In this document: positions 11,241 to 23,148 of the stretch, piece after piece
Layout: every line of letters starts with the position of its first letter
How positions within the stretch are numbered: the first letter of the stretch is position 1
Assembly: GCF_032854445.1 (NCBI RefSeq)
Contig: NC_088297.1
Coordinates: 24,749,127-24,813,126 of the forward strand
DNA length: 64,000 nucleotides
Direction of reading: 5' to 3'
From: Liolophura sinensis
Taxonomy: Eukaryota; Mollusca; Polyplacophora; Chitonida; Chitonidae
Program-made: the position numbers and the translations under genes
Notes under the pieces: generated by a model
Told to the model about the DNA's origin: nothing
Databases searched by the model: none
Seen by the model: only the letters and a program-made list of their open reading frames with translations

Positions 11241-11810
11241 CCTGTATACATTCCAGGTAAAGCTATTGAAATCCCTAAAGCATGTATATGAGGTATAAAC
11301 TACATGGAGCCCCTGCCGTAATAAAGAAATCAGCCCGTCGGTGCCCTATTATTTCCATGTCTCCTGTAATTGACTTTCAGTATTTAATAGAATTCTTAAT
11401 TGAGTATCTCGTTAATCAGTAGTCAATCAACGAATCAATATTAATGGAATAATGGCGTTTTCATAATTGCTCTAGACGCTTGTCCTTCTAGGTTAATTCA
11501 TCGATTTATTGATTTGTGATTTTTTATGTGTAACCTGGACGAGTCACGTTTGGATTCTGCTAGATTATCAGTTGATAACTCCTTGGTACTCTTCATGTTT
11601 TACTTTTCACTTTTACTGTCCATTACATATACTGGGTTTAAAACTGCCGCAGTTCAGTTGGATCCTGTATTGACACTGATACCTCACACATAATAATCCA
11701 AATCATACATCATATAAATTTGGTTATCAATGTAAGTAACAGAAGTGTACACCAAGGAAATCGTATCCGATTGGTATAAACAGATAAAAAACGAAGATGT
11801 CGAGGATTTA
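11241..11810. other. intergenic, no gene seen
   Basis: AT-rich. Nothing recognised. Confidence 0.5.
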
Positions 11811-11935
11811 TGTCCGATCACTTAAGAATACTTCACTTACACAACATCGGCCGGCATTATGGTGGAAGGAAACCGGGCAAAGGTTGAGGGAAACCCAGGA
11901 CAATCCGCCGGTCAGACCTTCTCCGGACATTTTAG
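11811..11935 (-). mobile_element. SINE family 1 fragment
   Basis: Internal piece CACTTAAGAATACTTCACTT, GCATTATGGTGGAAGGAAAC, CGGGCAAAGG and GACAATCCGCCGGT. Both the tail and the head are missing. Confidence 0.8.
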
Positions 11936-12149
11936 TCTCGGTGGACATATTAGTAATGCTCTTGTATCAGTCTGAAGCAGTGTTAGCGGTTTTAGCGAAG
12001 CTCTAGGCCACTTAAACTATAAAAATCTGCTGTTTACATCAGACCTAACACAGGTGCAAAACCAAAACACAAAACATTATGACGTTAAAATAGTGAAAAT
12101 ATATATATTTCCCTTTTAGATAAACGTAAAATACTAGTTCAGCTGATGG

Positions 12150-13770
12150 TGTATAACATAATAAAATACGGCTACAGAATAGAGAGTAAACCAGAGCAGC
12201 GACGACAGTGTGGTAGGTGGCAAATGGTCACACATAACCGGTGAAACATGACTACAGCAAAGAGGATAAAACCAGAGCAGCGACGACAGTGTGATAGCTG
12301 GCAAATGGTCACACCTAACCGGTGAAACATGACTACAGCAAAGAGGATAAAACCAGAGCAGCGACGACAGTGTGATAGCTGGCAAATGGTCACACCTAAC
12401 CGGTGAAACATGGCTACAGCAAAGAGGATAAAACCAGAGCAGCGACGACAGTGTGATAGCTGGCAAATGGTCACACCTAACCGGTGAAACATGACTACAG
12501 CAAAGAGGATAAAACCAGAGCAGCGACGACAGTGTGATAGCTGGCAAATGGTCACACCTAACCGGTGAAACATGGCTACAACAAAGAGGATAAAACCAGA
12601 GCAGCGACGGGAGTGTGATAGCTGGCAAATGGTCACACCTAACCGGTGAAACATGGCTACAACAAAGAGAATAAAACCAGAGCAGCGACGACAGTGTGAT
12701 AGCTGGCAAATGGTCACACCTAACCGGTGAAACATGGCTACAACAAAGAGGATAAAACCAGAGCAGCGACGGGAGTGTGATAGCTGGCAAATGGTCACAC
12801 CTAACCGGTGAAACATGGCTACAACAAAGAGGATAAAACCAGAGCAGCGACGACAGTGTGATAGCTGGCAAATGGTCACACCTAACCGGTGAAACATGGC
12901 TACAGCAAAGAGGATAAAACCAGAGCAGCGACGACAGTGTGATAGCTGGCAAATGGTCACACCTAACCGGTGAAACATGGCCACAGCAAAGAGGATAAAA
13001 CCAGAGCAGCGACGGGAGTGTGATAGCTGGCAAATGGTCACACCTAACCGGTGAAACATGGCTACAGCAAAGAGGATAAAACCAGAGCAGCGACGACAGT
13101 GTGATAGCTGGCAAATGGTCACACCTAACCGGTGAAACATGGCTACAACAAAGAGGATAAAACCAGAGCAGCGACGGGAGTGTGATAGCTGGCAAATGGT
13201 CACACCTAACCGGTGAAACATGGCTACAACAAAGAGGATAAAACCAGAGCAGCGACGACAGTGTGATAGCTGGCAAATGGTCACACCTAACCGGTGAAAC
13301 ATGGCTACAGCAAAGAGGATAAAACCAGAGCAGCGACGACAGTGTGATAGCTGGCAAATGGTCACACCTAACCGGTGAAACATGGCCACAGCAAAGAGGA
13401 TAAAACCAGAGCAGCGACGACAGTGTGATAGCTGGCAAATGGTCACACCTAACCGGTGAAACATGGTTACAACAAAGAGGATAAAACCAGAGCAGCGACG
13501 GGAGTGTGATAGCTGGCAAATGGTCACACCTAACCGGTGAAACATGGCTACAACAAAGAGGATAAAACCAGAGCAGCGACGGGAGTGTGATAGCTGGCAA
13601 ATGGTCATACCTAACCGGTGAAACATGGCCTCTTGTAAATTTAGGTCACTAAGGGTTTCATTCTAACTATTCATGTAAATGCTTAAAAGTCGAAAATTAC
13701 ACGCAGAATTAGGTAACAAATGCAATTTACAGGACGTAACTGGTGCTGTATTATCATCACATTTAACACA
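12150..13770 (+). mobile_element. interspersed repeat family A, copy with 81-bp array
   Basis: The left flank (CATAATAAAATACGGCTACA) and the right flank (GGCCTCTTGTAAATTTAGG, TTCTAACTATTCATGTAAAT, GCAATTTACAGGACGTAAC) match the single-unit copy at 10940-11240. Between them the core unit is amplified about 18-fold. Confidence 0.75.
12199..13627. repeat. 81-bp minisatellite inside family A
   Basis: Nearly uniform 81-base units (about 17.6 copies) carrying GAGCAGCGACGACAGTGTGA and GGTCACACCTAACCGGTGAA. Variation is confined to a few positions (ACGACAG/ACGGGAG, CTACAGC/CTACAAC), which shows recent homogenisation. Because 81 is divisible by three, two minus-strand frames stay open for more than 480 codons (for example 12134-13600). 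These are artefacts. Confidence 0.95.
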
Positions 13771-14985
13771 GAATAATATTAAAGCTTTTTAAAAACATGT
13801 GAAATCTGATGAGGCGCTAATCTCTTACGGCAGCTTGATTAGCTTACGCCTGCAGGTAAACCCGAAACGGGTCTTGACACATTATGGAGGCATTTTAGCT
13901 CCACTGTTCGCAGGTTCCCGGGAATGACACCAGCTTTTAGCTTGCAGCCCATGTGAACGTCTCAAACACTGTTATAGCTGATTTTTTCAACCATTCATTA
14001 ATTTTCGACAAGACAAACCCTTGACCCTAAACCCCGTCCACACAACTATCTTATCACACATATATCGCAGCGAGTTAGTCACGTGGAACGTTGTCCGACC
14101 CAGTTAGGCTATATTACCACGTGATAATAAAGGAGTCCAGTTTGGGCTTGACTCATTTTGCTCGGCGCATCTGTGTCTGAGTTTTACCAGTGAGGCATAC
14201 AGACTAGGGTTCAGGGGTGATTGCTCTGCCGATGTAACTAGGTCGTCCTTTCTGCCGTGTTTATGGATACAGACGACAATATTTACAACTCATTATATCG
14301 TAACTTATCACAGTGTTTTCTCAGCGTAACTTCATTTCTCTCAGTAAACAACCTGTCATAAGCTGTTGTATAACTCCATGCGATGTAAACCTTAGAGGTT
14401 TCCGAATGCACGTGTTCAATACTAATCCACTGTTTAAGTGTTTAGACAAGTGTTTACATAATGTGATCTTATTTGAAGTCATGGTGCTGCTTTATCTGGA
14501 AAGGGTGGCTGTACTTAAGACTTTATGCAGTCTAGAATCACATTTTTGACACGATTTCCAACATACATCTCTGTATACCATAGCAAATCATTAAGGTCAC
14601 ATGCTTTTGTCGTGAAGACCTACGTGATTTACAAAACACGGTCCACACTGACGATAATTTATAATGGCACACAATTTTATCTAGGGAAAGGTGATAATAC
14701 GTGAAACCCATAAGCAAGCATAAGAAATCTTCAAGTGCGCGTTACAAATTCACCAATTTCGCTGTGGCTAAATGTTTTGCTGTTGCTCAGAGGTTTAAGT
14801 TCTGTTTATATATTGCTCTGTTTTTACACAATTGTATCTCCCGAAGATAGTCTTAAAAGATACAATGTACAACGCATGTGGTGAGTGTCGCAAAGCACTT
14901 GTGTGAAGAATGGCAGGGCATTTTCCTCTCAGAAATCTTCACGTGCGTATTAGAAATTCACCGTTTACGTTCTGTTTAGCGGGCG
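13771..14985. other. intergenic, no gene seen
   Basis: No recognised coding frame or element. Short open frames lack domains and splice context. Confidence 0.5.
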
Positions 14986-16510
14986 TTGTTCTGTCCACCG
15001 TACACTTTTCGGTTCAGGGTTTTTCTGTTGTTAACCGTATACGTTCTGTTGCCCACAGTTTACATATAAGTGTAGGTCTTGTTTATAGTTTACGATCTGT
15101 TTAACTGTTGGTCTGTTGTCTACAGCTTACATTCTTTTTAAAAGGGGGCCTCCGTGGTTCAGTTGGTTAGCGGGCTAGCGCAGCGTTGAAGCCTCTGCCC
15201 AGTGTGGTCAATATGAGTTCAAGTCAAGCTAAGTGGGAAGGTCTCTTAGCGAATGGTCGTGGCTCTGCCCGGTTTCCTCCCACCATAATGCTGGCCGCCG
15301 TCGTAGAAGTGAAATATTCTTGAGTACGGAGCAAAACTCTAATCAAATAATAAATAAAATAAAATCTGTTTAAGTGTTTGTCTCTTGCCTACAATTTATC
15401 TTCTGTTTAAGTGTAGGTCTGTTGTCTACAGTTTATGATCTGCATAAGTGTTGGTCTCTTGTCTACAGTTTACGTTCTGTATAAGTGTTGGTCTTTTGTC
15501 CACAGTTTATGTTCTGTATAAGTGTTGGTCTCTTGTCTACAGTTTATGTTCTGTATAAGTGTTGATCTCTCGTCTACAGTTTATGTTCTGTATAAGCGTT
15601 GGTCTCTCGTCTACAGTTTGTGTTCTGTATAAGTGTTGGTCTTTTGTATACAGTTTATGTTCTGTATAAATGTTGGTCTCTCGTCTACAGTTTATATTCT
15701 GTATAAGTGTTGGTCTCTCGTCTACAGTTTACGCTCTGTATAAGTGTTGGTCTTTTGTCCACAGTTTATGTTCTGTATAAGTGTTGGTCTCTTGTCTACA
15801 GTTTATGTTCTGTATAAGTATTGGTCTCTTGTCTACAGTTTATGTTCTGTATAAATGTTGGTCTCTCGTCTACAGTTTATGTTCTGTAATAAGTGTTGGT
15901 CTCTCGTCTACAGTTTACGTTCTGTATAAGTGTTGGTCTCTCGTCTACAGTTTACGTTCTGTATAAGTGTTGGTCTTTTGTCTACAGTTTATGTTCTGTA
16001 TAAGTGTTGGTCTCTTGTCTACAGTTTATGTTCTGTATAAGTATTGGTCTCTTGTCTACAGTTTATGTTCTGTAAAAGTGTTGGTCTCTCGTCTACAGTT
16101 TACGTTCTGTATAAGTGTTGGTCTTTTGTCTACAGTTTATGTTCTGTATAAGTGTGGGTCTCTTTACAGTTTTACTCACTGATAACGTTCTGTATAAGTG
16201 TTGGTCTCTTGTCTACAGTTTATGTTCTGTATAAGTGTTGGTCTACAGTTTTATTCACTGATAACGTTCTGTATAAGTGTTGGTCTACAGTTTTACTCAC
16301 TGATAACGTTCTGTATAAGTGTTGGTCTACAGTTTTAATCACTGATAACGTTCTGTATAAGTGTTGGTCTACAGTTTTACTCACTGATAACGTTCTGTAT
16401 AAGTGTTGGTCTACAGTTTTACTCACTGATAACGTTCTGTATAAGTGTTGGTCTACAGTTTTACTCACTGATGACGTTCTGTATAAGTACAGGTCTTCAG
16501 TCAACAGTTA
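14986..16510. repeat. 37-bp then 42-bp minisatellite
   Basis: From about 15365 the unit is 37 bases (GTTCTGTATAAGTGTTGGTC then TCTTGTCTACAGTTTAT). From about 16175 it switches to a 42-base unit in which TCTCTTGTC is lost and ACTCACTGATAAC is gained. Diverged early units start near 14986 and are split by a SINE at 15144-15364. The 42-base part gives a 14-residue periodic open frame on each strand, which is not a gene. Confidence 0.92.
15144..15364 (+). mobile_element. SINE family 1 inserted in the 37-bp array
   Basis: Full plus-strand copy starting GGCCTCCGTGGTTCAGTTGG and ending CTCTAATCAAATAATAAATA. It lies between TCTTTTTAA on the left and TCTGTTTAA on the right, a probable duplication with one mismatch. 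The array therefore existed before the insertion. Confidence 0.9.
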
Positions 16511-17002
16511 ACAATGTGATAATTGCCAGTCGATGGGACTTTCGTGTTTTACTCCTTTTGGAGAAGCACAGAAGTTCGGTTAATAAACACATTGAACATA
16601 CAACATGCCAAGCGTATATTTAACCCCAGATTGTAGCTAGAGTGTCACATTAGGAGTTTGCTGGCCTCTGTGAAGACTAATTCAACGCTTTTACTACAAC
16701 AACACGAGGGCGTAAGAAAGCCGCTGGTCATTGACCGATCATATAGAAGCATCTCGCTACACGAACCTACCGCGCGGTTCATTTTGGAAAACCTTTGTGG
16801 TAAATGACAAGCTTGAAGAGCGATGCGTGATCGAAGATTGGACCTGGTTTGTAGGTTTTCTATGGCAGCACCGGCATTAGTAGGGATGCTGGTTTGCGCG
16901 AAGCACGTCATGTGTATATAGGACTAGTTCTGTCTGTGGCTTCAAGAGAAAATGGGCACTTGATATGAATGTAGCCTTAAGTACTGCCCAAGCTTAAACA
17001 TG
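16511..17002. other. intergenic, no gene seen
   Basis: No element or gene is recognised. A minus-strand open frame here has no identifiable domain. Confidence 0.5.
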
Positions 17003-17345
17003 GGACCGGCCAAAGTAGCACAGTTGGTAGAGCGACCGATTCGGGAGCGGTAGATCCAGGGTCGGTCCTGTGTCGAGCCACACCTGAGAAGAAGAAGTCA
17101 TAACTTCCTCGCTTGGCGTTAAGCATGAAGGGGATAATGCAGCATGAAAGGGATAGTGCGACAATTGGTTGACCGGGGCAGGCGGCTTACTTGCCTCCGT
17201 TAAGGCGTCTCGGTGAAGCACCACTATATAAAAGAGGGATGGAAATCCGTTCTGCAACAAGGAGGCACATAACATGCACTCTAAGGATTCCTTCGTCGTC
17301 ATATGACTGAAAATTTGTTAAGAACGACGTGAAACCCCAAGCAGA
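17003..17345 (+). mobile_element. SINE family 2, full length
   Basis: tRNA-like head GCACAGTTGGTAGAGCGACC (A-box-like) followed by GGGTCGGTCCTGTGTCGAG (B-box-like), a long body, and the tail CGTCGTCATATGACTGAAAA plus GAACGACGTGAAACCCC. Confidence 0.85.
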
Positions 17346-18892
17346 GGCTAAATCGTGTACACGAAATTCAGAAACACTCCACAAGTCTCTCCTTTTATAC
17401 ATGCAGTTTATATATATTCTACGCGTACAGAATTACACTTCGTTACCCATATTCTGTTGGTACAAGGTATGAGTAGTTTTCATTTACGTGTATGCACGGA
17501 ATTTTACGTCGGTACTTACGATTCTATCGTATAAGAACACAGATATTGTCAGTGTACACGAATAATGGTCTAGAAACGTCCATTGTTCTACGTGTACACG
17601 ACCGCATTACAGCAGTACAGAAAACGAGTAAAGATACACAAAACGTGTAAAGATACACAAAACGTTAACGTTATACACACATACACATATAAACATGTAC
17701 GCGATCTCAGGATTCAATAAACATGGCCATCTTACACAGCATAAACACACACTCTCTGTCTTACCTGAAAGCCTTCTTGTATCGGCCAGGTAAAAAACCT
17801 CTCAGGTGCGTCTGAGTTGTTTGTGCTGTTTGCCTGTGCCCTGGGTAATCAAGTCTATATGCAGCACCCTGTGATCTGCTCAGGTCCGTGTCACAAAATT
17901 ACAATGTATAATGCCTTGTGTATGGAATCGGCCTAAGAGAAATAAGCGATGGAAATTACCCGTTGATTGCAGTACGATGTTCTAGCGCGGACAGAAACCC
18001 GGTTCCTCTGTACAGGCGTGGCAAACACGATCGATTCGCTGACGGTACTGCAGCGCTCTGCTTCACAGGTATGAATCAGAGGTTGCCTATATACCTGGGA
18101 GTACACATCAAAAGAATGTTGTCACACTCGGCAGCCTCAGCAGATTGCCACTGTACGTGTAGGCTATACACCTGAACAGCGCTGATTAAATGTCACAATT
18201 ACCTGTAATCAAGTAAGCGTTTATTTCTGTGCTATTTTTTTTTTCGCTCTAAAAACTATACATGCAAAGTTTCATGCCCATCGTTTGCATTCGCACGGGT
18301 AAGAAACAAACATATGCCATCTGCCGCAGACCGGATCTTTACTATCTATTTAGACAAGGAACCTACTTATAAATTACTACAGATGAAAAAGATGAAAGAG
18401 TATCTTTGTGCTTCTCTAGTACTTCTGTGAATGTTTTACACCCTCCTTTGACTACACTTAGATGTAGCTCCGCTTATGTTTGCGCACACAGCACATTTGA
18501 TTACTTTTCACTTTTTCGTAACCAAATAATGTATTCATTCACTTATGTTCATTTGTGACGGGCGAATTGTTTCCAATTCCTAAAAGACCTTGATAGCTTT
18601 AAAATGAACTGACAAAATATTGAATAGAAGCTCTCGTAACGGTTGTATATAGAAATCCTAAACAAACCATGTTCAGTGGAGATGGGCATTCAGTAATAGC
18701 AGGCTTTACTCAGTTTTAGTTCTTCAAGGACTTGGATTAGCCCTCGCGAGTAAATGAGTAATTTACATATTTTGATATCTGTTTTATTATCCTGTATTGT
18801 ACATACATACAAATGTAATTAAGATAGCATAAAAACACGGCAATGTACAATGCATATATAGCTTTTAACTAATTAATAGGCTCTTGATCGTA

Positions 18893-18995
18893 TTTGCTTG
18901 GTGTTTTACGCCGTACTCAAAAATGTTTAACTTATCACCGGAAACGAACGGCCATTCGTAGGTTGTTGGCAAACCAGGACGACACAAGACGCCAT
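18893..18995 (-). mobile_element. SINE family 1 fragment
   Basis: GTGTTTTACGCCGTACTCAA followed by a deleted body, with CGGAAACGAACGGCCATTCG and GTAGGTTGTTGGCAAACC still visible. Confidence 0.65.
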
Positions 18996-19956
18996 CAAAA
19001 ATAAATTGGATTTGTCACGCAGTCGACGTCATTGCATTGGGTAGCGCGAATTTCTCCAATGAGAGGAAAAGAAACTTTCATAAGATATAATAATTAAGGA
19101 TATACCATTTCTTATCGCTAGCCGTTGGCTTTATTATTACTTTTACAAGAAGCTATATAAACACCCATCTGTTAATTTCCGAATCGCATTCAAACCCTGC
19201 TATCACCTATTTGTGTATTTAGTATTTGGGCTGGTAAGTTGCTTAACTACTTAAAATTCATGGTCTATACATATCATTTCACAAAACTTTCCTTTCCAAT
19301 TTTTCATAACCTTGCTCGTAAAGCATGACGCATCATGTTATAATGCAACATCATTCATGAGGTAAGTGATCACCTGTATGAAAAAATGGATGGGAGACAT
19401 ATCAACAGGAAATCTGTTTTCCTCTCGTCCCCGAAAACACAACGGACGATGACATACACGGCGAATGACGTCGTATCATCAAACACGAGATTCTGGTGCG
19501 AGATGTTGCCATGGGGACGGTTGCCATGACCCCTTTTTCACGTTATTTGCGTCTTTCTTCGCTTCTACCTTACCCCAGTTTCTCCCACGCTAGACGGCTG
19601 ATAATTATTGATAAAGTGTCATCAAGCGTTTGGGTCTGTCTAACATTCGAAGTACTAGACCGTAGAGCTTAACGGGCGTAGAGCAATGTTTAAACTTTAC
19701 ACAGCTCTGACAGGGAACACTCTATACTTGAATAATCTCAATTCATTGTCTCCGTCGATAAAATCAGTGTAAGTTATTTCACGTCTTTAATCTGGCCATT
19801 TGACTCATGATGCCTAATCTATAGGCCTATAAAGGAATATAACACGACGGCTATTTTCGCTCATAAAATGGCGGATTCAAAAGTTGCATTTCATGATCGA
19901 AATAAATGCATTACAAGAAACCCATTTCAAGCAATATTTTAACACATAATGTTCTA

Positions 19957-20022
19957 ATGGGCCGCCGTCGTATAAGTAAGATATTCTTGAGCACGGTGTA
20001 AAACACCGATCTGAATAAATCG
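19957..20022 (+). mobile_element. SINE family 1 3' end fragment
   Basis: GGGCCGCCGTCGTATAAGTA, TATTCTTGAGCACGGTGTAA and AACACCGATCTGAATAAAT. Only the last 65 bases of the element. Confidence 0.75.
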
Positions 20023-20193
20023 ATGACTGTTCTACTGGTATTCTGTGAAAATCCATTCTGGACAAAGTCATTTGAAATTTAAAACTGACAACTCGGTATT
20101 TACTCGCTTGACGTCCTGCCCAGGCGGATAATGTGATCTAGATGTGACTGGGTGGGGTACGCGTCATCTTTAGTGAGGTGGTGTTTTAGTGAG

Positions 20194-20373
20194 TGAGCGA
20201 GTAAGTGCTTTGGGTTTAATATCGTACTTAATTTTTCAATCATATGACGACGAAGGAATAATTAGAGTGAACTCTTCCGTTCATGCTGAACGCCTAGGGA
20301 GGAAGTTACAACTTCTTCTTTTTAGGTCTCGACTCGCCCGAAGCGGACACTCCACCAACTGTGCTATCGGAAC
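20194..20373 (-). mobile_element. SINE family 2, with 13-bp TSD
   Basis: Starts with a (GAGT)n tail and ATATCGTACTTAATTTTTC, ATCATATGACGACGAAGG. It ends with the reverse complement of a tRNA-like head (ACTCCACCAACTGTGCTATC). The perfect duplication GTGTTTTAGTGAG at 20181-20193 and 20374-20386 fixes both ends. The central body is shorter than in the 17003-17345 copy. Confidence 0.92.
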
Positions 20374-20669
20374 GTGTTTTAGTGAGGTAGAATCATATAT
20401 TCACGCATATCGGCCATGGGTCCGACAAAAGTATTCGGATGAAATAACCCAACAAATCTATCATTTAATACATAATAGTTTGTAGCAATGACATAATCAT
20501 TTCTGCCATCAATTAGAGAAACACAGTATTATGAAAATTTAATAGATCAGTTTTTAGAGAATATACGATAGGCGTTCTTCTCGTGCTGACGTATAACTCG
20601 TACATCAGAAGCTCGATTTTAACACGTCTTGGTTTTATGAATGACAGGTATGATACCATGTCAAAGAAC

Positions 20670-21375
20670 ATTCAGAAACCCGAATATGTCGAGAACATTC
20701 AGAAACCCGAATATGTCAATGGTGGAGGACATTCAAATTTGGCAACGGTGGAAGAAACCCGAATATGTTATGGGTGGAGGGAACCCGAATATGTCAACGG
20801 TGGAAGGAACCCGAATATGGTATGGATGGAGGGAACCCGAATAAGTTATGAGTGGAGTAAACCCGAATATGTTATGGGTGGAGGGAACCCGAATAAGTTA
20901 AGAGTGGAGTAAACCCGAATATGTTATGGGTGGAGGGAACCCGAATATGGTATGGATGGAGGGAACCCGAATAAGTTATGAGTGGAGTAAACCCGAATGT
21001 GTTATGGGTGGAGGGAACCCGAATAAGTTAACAGTGGAGTAAACCCGAATATGTTATGGGTGGAGGGAACCCGAATATGTCAACGGTGGAGGGAACCCGA
21101 ATATGGTATGGATGGAGGGAACTCGAATAAGTTATGAGTGGAGTAAACCCGAATATGTTATGGGTGGAGGGAACCCGAATATATCAACGGTGGAGTAAAC
21201 CCGAATATGTTATGGGTGGAGGGAACCCGAATATGTCAACGGTGGAGGGAACCCGAATATGTTATGGGTGGAGAAAACCTGAATATGTTATGGGTGGAGA
21301 AAACCTGAATATGTTATGGGTGGAGGAAACAAGAATGTGTTATGGGTGGAGGAAACCCGGAGTGACTGGAGTAAA
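20670..21375. repeat. 26-bp minisatellite (GGTGGAGGGAACCCGAATATG)
   Basis: About 27 copies of a 26-base unit GTGGAGGGAA-CCCGAATATG-TTATGG, with TCAACG and GTATGGA variants that alternate in blocks. Since three units make 78 bases, any frame through it yields a 26-residue periodic peptide. It is not coding. The parent sequence is not recognised. Confidence 0.93.
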
Positions 21376-22129
21376 CCATCGGCCTTTGGCAAGTTAAAAT
21401 GGCGGATTCATACTGGTTGAAGACAAGTGACCTCTAGCCAACTTCAGATAAGACTACACTAAAGATAAGCATTGATGGCTAATTGCCACCAAGGCCCTGA
21501 GAACAAAAGAAACAGTGAAATCTTAGGAATTCTTAGTCCGCGCACACTTACTGTTATTTGAGGAGTATTTGGATACGCGATATTCATGGCTGTTCAACCT
21601 ACGGTCAGAAACCAGCAATGTTGTCTCACGGGTGGGAAACAGGTAGCGGCCTGAATAACCACTCCACTAACCTCTAGCTGGTCAAATCCACATCATAACG
21701 TGCCGTCCTTTCCAATTCCCACACCAAATTTTGTAATGATAATCGTATAAACTATCATTTCACGAGTAAAATTCCTCCCGGCCATGTGGGACCGTCGAGT
21801 TTTCAGGACATCCGCCATGTATTTAAAATGGGTGAATGCAATTTTGGGAACGTGCACAAAAACGGGTTTTGCAGTTTTTGCGCCATCACCTGTGTCCCAC
21901 CATTGAGACATTGCTGGTCCCTGACTATAGATCGAGCAATGAATGTGGCACATCCAAATATTCTTCAACCAACAGTCAGTGTACTCGGACTTAGCACTTA
22001 GGATGGTGCTGAGCCCAGGAACCGTGTTTAATTTGTCCTACACAGTTTGCTGGTGTGTCCTAGTGCACATCTTACAGCAGTATGTCGCTCTGATTATCAG
22101 GCCGTTGACCAAAAACAGCCAGTTGTTGT
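21376..22129. other. intergenic, no gene seen
   Basis: Open frames overlap on both strands without recognisable domains. Confidence 0.5.
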
Positions 22130-22240
22130 GAGTTTAAGTTGAGGGCTCTCCCGTAGCGCGCCAGGGGCCATCAAACCGCCGTCACAAGTGAAAAATACTT
22201 GAGCACGACGTTAAACACAAATCAAAGAATCAATCAATTA
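22130..22240 (+). mobile_element. SINE-like 3' end, third type
   Basis: CCGCCGTCACAAGTGAAAAA, TACTTGAGCACGACGTTAAA, CACAAATCAAAG and an AATCAATCAATT tail. It resembles family 1 in layout but has GACGTTAAACA in place of GGCGTAAAACA. Confidence 0.65.
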
Positions 22241-22475
22241 AAGAAGTATCTACGAAATTTCTTACACAACCCCTCGTAGTCACATATACTTACTGGTTGC
22301 AGCGACTCATGGTTTACCCGTACGCAAGGCTGTTGATAAAACTTTAAAATAAAAACAGAAAGTACGCAACCAAGGGAGAGAACTCTAAAGTATCAAAATA
22401 AATTTGCCTTTTATCTCCCTTGATCGGATTGGCGCTTAATGTGGATTTCTCATATACATGGGCTTTGTACACCAT

Positions 22476-22512
22476 GTTATGGTCTGAAAAGAAGTTTTTT
22501 TCAGACCATAAC
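22476..22512. other. perfect 15-bp-stem hairpin
   Basis: GTTATGGTCTGAAAA (22476-22490) and TTTTCAGACCATAAC (22498-22512) are exact reverse complements around a 7-base loop. It lies 640 bases downstream of the end of the Crypton remnant. No function is assigned. Confidence 0.85.
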
Positions 22513-23148
22513 GTGCATCAGCACTGACGCATTTTCTTGACGCCGTTTCTAGAAGAAGCGGCATCTGTGGGTATGTAATGTCTCCACACAGGCTTGACAA
22601 CCCGGCCGCCATGAGGTAGGCCCTACACGCCAACAACTTTATTTCCAGTTTACAAACTATACTGAATATGCACGAGGTCGCATAACACATCACACGGTAA
22701 AAGAAATAATTATATTTATAGGTTATTGGATTGTATGGTCCTGTATGGACGAGTCCTGGGAGCCCAGCTCGTCCCTTTCCGGTGCCCACTTGTCAAAAAC
22801 GTAAGTAAATAAACTCGAACGCTAAACAAATTGGGTAAAACCGTGCTAATTATTTCATATCGCGTAACAATAGCGGACAGCCGGTTGCGGATGAATATGG
22901 AATACTGAATGGAGCACTTTCATCGGCTGACGGAAAACTGGGCCAGACGCACGTGGCCGAAGCGGTATTTTACATACAGAAGTGTAAAGAAAAGGAATGT
23001 AGACGTTTCAGTGAAAATTAAAAGTGCAGTTATTGAAAACTGCGCCACCGAACAGACTAGTGTAATCTTTACAGGATGAGGACGAAAGAGAAGTAGAGTT
23101 TGCTGACTTGGCCAGCGCGGGAGTCGTGAAAACTTCCTTTGTGTGCAC

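Larger units (their letters stand above)
17346..20180. other. intergenic with minor SINE fragments
   Basis: No gene recognised over 2.8 kb apart from SINE remnants at 18893-18995 and 19957-20022. A short direct repeat (GTAAAGATACACAAAACG) occurs near 17630-17665. Confidence 0.5.

Noticed and set aside
12134-13626. Two overlapping minus-strand frames of more than 480 codons with 27-residue repeats
   Set aside because: They are produced by the 81-bp array, whose length is divisible by three. Two frames of the same strand are equally open and neither has a start context, domain or splice sites.
10940-13770. Helitron with TC...CTRR ends as the identity of repeat family A
   Set aside because: I could not find the terminal TC, CTRR or a fixed 3' hairpin shared by the three copies. 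The layout suggests a comparable element, but the class is left open.
21693-22001. Overlapping frames on both strands resembling a short exon
   Set aside because: No domain, splice sites or codon bias support either frame.
22436-22789. 118-codon minus-strand frame next to the Crypton remnant
   Set aside because: It includes the perfect hairpin at 22476-22512, has no domain and does not match the N-terminal parts of Crypton proteins.
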